Source: Actinotalea caeni
Lineage (GTDB): Bacteria; Actinomycetota; Actinomycetes; Actinomycetales; Beutenbergiaceae
Assembly: GCF_009733795.1 (NCBI RefSeq)
Contig: NZ_WNXX01000002.1
Span: 62,001 to 126,000, forward strand
DNA length: 64,000 nt
Direction of reading: 5' to 3'
Shown here: one piece after another, positions 60,657 to 64,000 of the stretch
How positions within the stretch are numbered: the stretch's first letter is position 1
Layout: the number at the start of each line of letters is the position of its first letter
Program-made: the position numbers and the translations under genes
Notes under the pieces: generated by a model
What the model was told of the DNA's origin: nothing
What the model saw: the letters and a program-made list of their open reading frames with translations, nothing else
Database searches by the model: none

Positions 60657-61247
60657 TCACGCGCGCGGCGCCGCTGCGTCCCCGCCTTGCGTGGTCTCTC
60701 GCTCCTCGAACGCCGGCAGGCCGTCGATGCTCACGGCGTTCCTCTCCGCGCGGTAGGCGCGCACGCCGTCGGGCCCGCGCCGCTCCATCGTCGGGATCAG
60801 CATGTCGCGCTCGCGCGGCTCGTCCATCAGCGGCAGGCCGTAGCCGCAGGAGTCGGAGACCCGCTCGACGTCGACGACGACGACCGCGCGCGCCGCGATG
60901 GTCTCGGGAAAGGGCGGCCGCCAGGTCGCGAACTCGTGGTCGTCCACGCCGACGACGCGACCGCGTCCGTGCAGCCTGCGGATCTTCGGCTGGCGGGAGA
61001 ACGAGCAGAACATCACCGTGATCCGCCCGTTCTCCCGCAGATGGGCGATCGTCTCCGCGCCGCTCGCGGTGATGTCCAGGTAGGCCACCGTGCGCTCGTC
61101 GACGACCGCGAACGTGCCCCCGATGCCCTTGGGGGAGACGTTGACGTGCCCGTCGGGGCTCAGCGGCGCGGTCGCCACGAAGAACACAGGCATCGCCTCG
61201 ATGAACGCCCGCAGCCGGGGTGTGATCGCGTCGTAGAGCTGCCCCAT
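60657..61247 (-). CDS. Pyridoxamine 5'-phosphate oxidase family (flavin-binding split barrel) protein
   Basis: This 196-residue protein has a PNPOx-like split barrel: FIEAMPVFFVATAPLSPDGH, VNVSPKG, AYLDITASGAETIAHL and ITVMFCSFSRQPKIRRLHG. The HVNVSPKG loop marks the branch binding FMN or F420, common in actinobacteria. The substrate is unknown. The C-terminal third (RAYRAERNAVSIDGLPAFE) occurs in many homologues. It is the middle gene of a three-gene leftward group. Confidence 0.9.
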   Translation of the reverse strand: MGQLYDAITPRLRAFIEAMPVFFVATAPLSPDGHVNVSPKGIGGTFAVVDERTVAYLDITASGAETIAHLRENGRITVMFCSFSRQPKIRRLHGRGRVVGVDDHEFATWRPPFPETIAARAVVVVDVERVSDSCGYGLPLMDEPRERDMLIPTMERRGPDGVRAYRAERNAVSIDGLPAFEERETTQGGDAAAPRA

Positions 61248-61274
61248 CGCCCCAGCCTGGGACGCCCGGGCGGT

Positions 61275-62468
61275 TCAGCCCGCGAGGGGCTCCACGACGA
61301 GGACGCTCTGCTTGCCCGCGAGCCGGGTCAGCACGATCGTCGCCTCGGCCGAGCCCTTGAGGTGCAGCTGCTGGCGCAGCTGGTCCGGGACGACGGCGGT
61401 GCCGCGCTTCTTGATCGTGAGCCGCCCGACGTCGCGCGTGCGCAGGTAGGCGCGCAGGCGCTTGAGCCCGAAGTCGAAGGAGTCGAGCACCCGGTAGCCG
61501 GTGGCGAAGGGGGTGCTGCGCTCCGCCGTCGTGGTCACGTACGCGATCGACGGGTCGACGAGCGTGCCGTCGAGCTCCTCGGCGACGCGGGCGACCAGCC
61601 CGGCGCGGATCACCGCGCCGTCCGGCTCGTACAGGTAGCCCTTGAGCGGCCCGCTCGGGGCTCGCGCGGCGGCGGCGTCGGCGTCGCCGGCGACGCTCAG
61701 CACGTCGGCGCGGTCGCCGCGCATCACCAGCGCGCTGCGCCCGGAGCCCTCGGGTGCGAGCGGACCGAACCACAGACCGGCCTCCACGACCGCGCCGTCG
61801 ACGCTGACCCACTGCGCGTGGGTCTCGCTCGGCAGCGCCCGGTACGGGATGCCGGGGCCGACCTTGAGCCCGAGCGCGGGGACGGTCTCGCGCAGCGCGA
61901 GCAGCGTGTCGAGGTCGGGGGAGTAGGCCCGCGGGTCGAACACCCGGGTGCCCGCCCGGGTGCGGCGCGCGGGGTCGGCGAAGACGGCGTCGACGCCCTC
62001 GGCGACCAGGTCCACCTCGAGCGCGTCGCCGTGCCGGACGGTGGCGTCGAAGGCGCGCAGGTTCACCGCCGCGACCGCCGCGGTCACCTCGTCCTTCTCG
62101 ACGCCGAGCACGCGCAGCCCGAGCCCGGCCATCGCCATCGCGTCGCTGCCGATGCCGCAGCCGAGGTCGGCGACGAGCCGTGCGCCGGCGGAGGCGTAGC
62201 GCTGCGCGTGCCGCGCCGCGACCGGCAGCCGCGTCGCCTGCTCCAGCCCCTCGGGGGTGAACAGCATCTCGTCGGCGAACGCCCCGAACTTGGCGCGCGC
62301 GCGGGTGCGCAAGCGGCTCTGCGTCATCACCGCGGCCACGAGGTCGGGGTCGACGCCGCGCTCGCGCAGCCCGGTCGCGAGCTGCAGCGAGGCGTCCTCG
62401 TCGTAGGGCGGCATCCGCGACAGCAGGGTCCAGCCCTCGGGGGTCAGCAGCCGCTCGACGGCGCTCAT
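61275..62468 (-). CDS. Class I SAM-dependent methyltransferase with THUMP-like domain
   Basis: This 397-residue protein has a helical N-region (SRLRTRARAKFGAFADEMLF). The AdoMet-binding motif is LVADLGCGIGSDAMAMAGLG, followed by VEKDEVTAAVAAVN and VFADPARR. The C-terminal 75 residues (RLTIKKRGTAVVPDQLRQQL..) match a THUMP-like domain. Proteins of this form are widespread in actinobacteria and thought to act on RNA, but the target is unknown. ATG 62468 is used; GTG 62474 is possible. It diverges from the transporter genes. Confidence 0.88.
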   Translation of the reverse strand: MSAVERLLTPEGWTLLSRMPPYDEDASLQLATGLRERGVDPDLVAAVMTQSRLRTRARAKFGAFADEMLFTPEGLEQATRLPVAARHAQRYASAGARLVADLGCGIGSDAMAMAGLGLRVLGVEKDEVTAAVAAVNLRAFDATVRHGDALEVDLVAEGVDAVFADPARRTRAGTRVFDPRAYSPDLDTLLALRETVPALGLKVGPGIPYRALPSETHAQWVSVDGAVVEAGLWFGPLAPEGSGRSALVMRGDRADVLSVAGDADAAAARAPSGPLKGYLYEPDGAVIRAGLVARVAEELDGTLVDPSIAYVTTTAERSTPFATGYRVLDSFDFGLKRLRAYLRTRDVGRLTIKKRGTAVVPDQLRQQLHLKGSAEATIVLTRLAGKQSVLVVEPLAG

Positions 62469-62537
62469 GTCCACGGACGTCGATCCTGCCAGGCCGCGTG
62501 CCCGGTGACGTCCAGCGCCGGCCGGCGCAGGGCATGC

Positions 62538-62553
62538 GTTACGAGTGGGTAAC
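62538..62553 (+). promoter_or_regulatory. GlnR-like box upstream of the substrate-binding protein gene
   Basis: GTTAC (62538-62542), six bases, and GTAAC (62549-62553) form a dyad resembling the GTNAC-N6-GNAAC half-sites of the actinobacterial nitrogen regulator GlnR. It lies about 110 bp before the ATG and about 40 bp before a TAGGTT -10-like box (62592-62597) without a -35, as expected for an activated promoter. Confidence 0.5.
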
Positions 62554-62660
62554 ACTGCTGCGGGCCGGCCTCGCGGCGACAGGCTGGGTGTTAGGTTTCG
62601 GGCCACACCAAACCGCTCGGGAGCCTCGGGTCCCGACTCACCTCCCGTGGAGGACAACGA

Positions 62661-63821
62661 ATGTCTCGATCCACCACCCTCTGGCGCACCGCGGCTCTGC
62701 TCGCGGCGTCGGGGATCGCACTCGCGGCCTGCGGCACCACCGGCGGCGGCGACGACCCCACCGGCAACGGTGACGGCGGGGGCGGCAACGACGCCGGCGG
62801 CGACTGCTCGGCGGTCTTCGCCTACGTCGGTCCCCTCACGGGCCCGGCCGCGAACCTCGGCATCAACATCGTCAACGGCTCCACCCTCGCGCTCGAGCAG
62901 TTCCTCGAGGCGAACCCCGACTGCGAGGTGACCCTGGAGCGGTTCGACACCCAGGGCGACCCGGCGCAGGCCACCTCGCTGGTGGGCGAGATCGTGGGCA
63001 ACGACGACATCATCGGCGTCGTCGGCCCGACGTTCTCCGGCGAGACCGCGGCCACCGGCGAGGTGTTCGCGCAGGCCGGCCTGGTGACCGTGTCGCCGTC
63101 GGCGACCAACCCGGCGCTGACCACCAACGGCTGGGACACCTTCCACCGCATCATCGGCAACGACGACACCCAGGCGCCCGCGGTGGCGACCTACCTGGAG
63201 AACATCGGCGCCGAGGGCGTGTTCGTCATCGACGACGCGTCCGAGTACGGCGCGGGCCTGGGCGGCGGCGTCGTCGACGCGCTCGGCGACCTCGTCGTCG
63301 GCACCGAGACCATCCAGGTCGGCGACACCGACTTCGGCCCGGCCGTGACCGCCGTCAACGCCTCCGGTGCGGACGCCGTCTACTTCGCGGGCTACTACGC
63401 CGAGGCGGGCGCCCTGGTCAGCCAGCTCCGCTCGGGCGGCTACGACGGTCTGTTCATGTCGGGCGACGGCGCGCTGGACCCCGGCTTCGTCGAGGCCGCG
63501 GGCGCGGCCGCCGACGGCGCCGTGCTCACCTGCCCGTGCGCACCGGCGGACGAGGAGTTCACCGCCGCGTACCAGGAGTCGGCCGGCCAGGAGCCCGGCA
63601 CGTACTCCACGGAGGGCTTCGACGCGCTGAACATCCTCCTGCAGGGTCTGCTCGAGGGGAACACCGACCGGGCCTCGATGCTGGAGTGGGTGAACGGCTA
63701 CGACGCCGAGGGCATCACCAAGCACATCAAGTTCGACGAGTCCGGCGAGGTCGCCGAGGTCGTCGTGTACGCCTACCCGGTCGCGGACGGCGCGATCCAG
63801 CTCGGGGAGCCGATCGAGTAA
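62661..63821 (+). CDS. Branched-chain amino acid-type ABC transporter substrate-binding lipoprotein
   Basis: This 386-residue protein has a lipoprotein signal peptide (LAAC, Cys24) and a Gly/Asp/Asn-rich linker. A two-lobe type I periplasmic-binding fold follows (VFAYVGPLTGPAANLGINIV, GVVGPTFSGETAATGEVFAQ, FHRIIGNDDTQAPAVATYL, VYFAGYYAEAGALVSQLRSG, YSTEGFDALNILLQGLLEG). It matches LivJ/LivK proteins. Ligands of the family also include urea, amides and other compounds, and a GlnR-like box upstream makes a nitrogen-related solute plausible. GGAGG precedes the ATG. The permease gene follows. Confidence 0.93.
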   Translation: MSRSTTLWRTAALLAASGIALAACGTTGGGDDPTGNGDGGGGNDAGGDCSAVFAYVGPLTGPAANLGINIVNGSTLALEQFLEANPDCEVTLERFDTQGDPAQATSLVGEIVGNDDIIGVVGPTFSGETAATGEVFAQAGLVTVSPSATNPALTTNGWDTFHRIIGNDDTQAPAVATYLENIGAEGVFVIDDASEYGAGLGGGVVDALGDLVVGTETIQVGDTDFGPAVTAVNASGADAVYFAGYYAEAGALVSQLRSGGYDGLFMSGDGALDPGFVEAAGAAADGAVLTCPCAPADEEFTAAYQESAGQEPGTYSTEGFDALNILLQGLLEGNTDRASMLEWVNGYDAEGITKHIKFDESGEVAEVVVYAYPVADGAIQLGEPIE

Positions 63822-63827
63822 GGCACC

Positions 63828-63858
63828 ACGCGGGGCCGGGCCCAGCCCGGCCCCGCGT
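63828..63858 (+). terminator. Hairpin between substrate-binding protein and permease genes
   Basis: A perfect 14-bp stem (63828-63841 with 63845-63858) closes on a 3-nt loop 7 bp after the stop codon. It probably ends or slows part of the transcription, so that the binding protein is made in excess over the permease. Confidence 0.7.
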
Positions 63859-63930
63859 CGTGTCCCCGTCAGTCGGTCGGAGGACGGCGTGGTCCTCCGG
63901 TCGCCCCCTCACGTCTGAGGAGCTCCGCCG

Positions 63931-64000
63931 GTGGCATTCCAGTACGTCCTCGACCAGTTCGTGAGCCTCTTCGTCGGAGGCCTCGTGTTCGGCTCCGTCT
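63931..64000 (+). CDS. Branched-chain amino acid-type ABC permease (LivH-like), partial
   Basis: Only the first 23 codons are present (MAFQYVLDQFVSLFVGGLVF..), cut by the window edge. The hydrophobic N-terminus and position right after the binding-protein gene fit LivH. GTG 63931 has GAGGAG upstream at somewhat long spacing. Confidence 0.7.
   Translation, partial: MAFQYVLDQFVSLFVGGLVFGSV

Noticed and set aside
1-64000. tRNA genes or integrase attachment sites
   Set aside because: No T-arm consensus with a matching acceptor stem and no integrase or transposase gene was noticed on either strand by eye.

Overview
This window is GC-rich chromosomal DNA from a Gram-positive actinobacterium, most likely of the order Micrococcales. 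The evidence is strong G/C bias at third codon positions, many GTG starts, many leaderless transcripts (a TANNNT box 6-7 nt before the start codon), and the order infA-rpmJ-rpsM-rpsK-rpoA-rplQ without rpsD. The genus cannot be fixed from the sequence alone. No tRNA, rRNA, CRISPR array, insertion sequence or prophage was seen.

1-16.4 kb is a surface-glycan locus. It encodes nine glycosyltransferases (one a GT4-GT2 fusion, one cut by the window edge), a Wzm/Wzt-type ABC exporter whose ATPase carries a C-terminal domain typical of glycan recognition, and three envelope proteins (a signal-peptide protein with a MAVTG-like tail, a DUF1996 protein and a DUF4012 protein). The genes lie in several short, partly divergent operons. 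16.5-21.5 kb holds two very large MalT/LuxR-type regulators in tandem.

21.6-31 kb is the end of the ribosomal-protein cluster and what follows it: infA, rpmJ, rpsM (TTG start), rpsK, rpoA, rplQ (with an added C-terminal module), an alpha/beta hydrolase, a divergent ROK kinase, truA, a DUF5709 protein, rplM-rpsI and glmM. 31-51.6 kb carries a DedA protein, a carboxylesterase, coaA, glmS, acpS, nnr, alr, tsaE, tsaB and rimI; tsaD follows about 7.9 kb later. Two insert-like units interrupt this conserved run. The first is a DUF559-type nuclease gene flanked by inverted arrays of a short repeat, between nnr and alr. The second lies between rimI and tsaD: a PadR/membrane-protein pair, a perfect 30-bp-arm palindrome, a GH38 alpha-mannosidase, a PheS-like ligase with an FDX-ACB domain, an SH3 lipoprotein and a rhodanese.

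51.6-64 kb contains a GH3 lipoprotein, a second PadR/membrane-protein pair, a short Erm-like rRNA methyltransferase, a membrane protein followed by a drug-type ABC exporter and a two-component system, a YbdK-like carboxylate-amine ligase, a PNPOx-fold protein, a THUMP-like methyltransferase, and the start of a branched-chain amino acid (or amide/urea) ABC transporter preceded by a GlnR-like box.

The strongest candidates for undescribed biology are the nuclease unit with inverted repeat arrays (38475-39831), the stand-alone PheS/FDX-ACB ligase with a leaderless upstream ORF (47357-48653), and the paired giant regulators (16526-21543). All function calls rest on motif recognition by eye; no database search was run.
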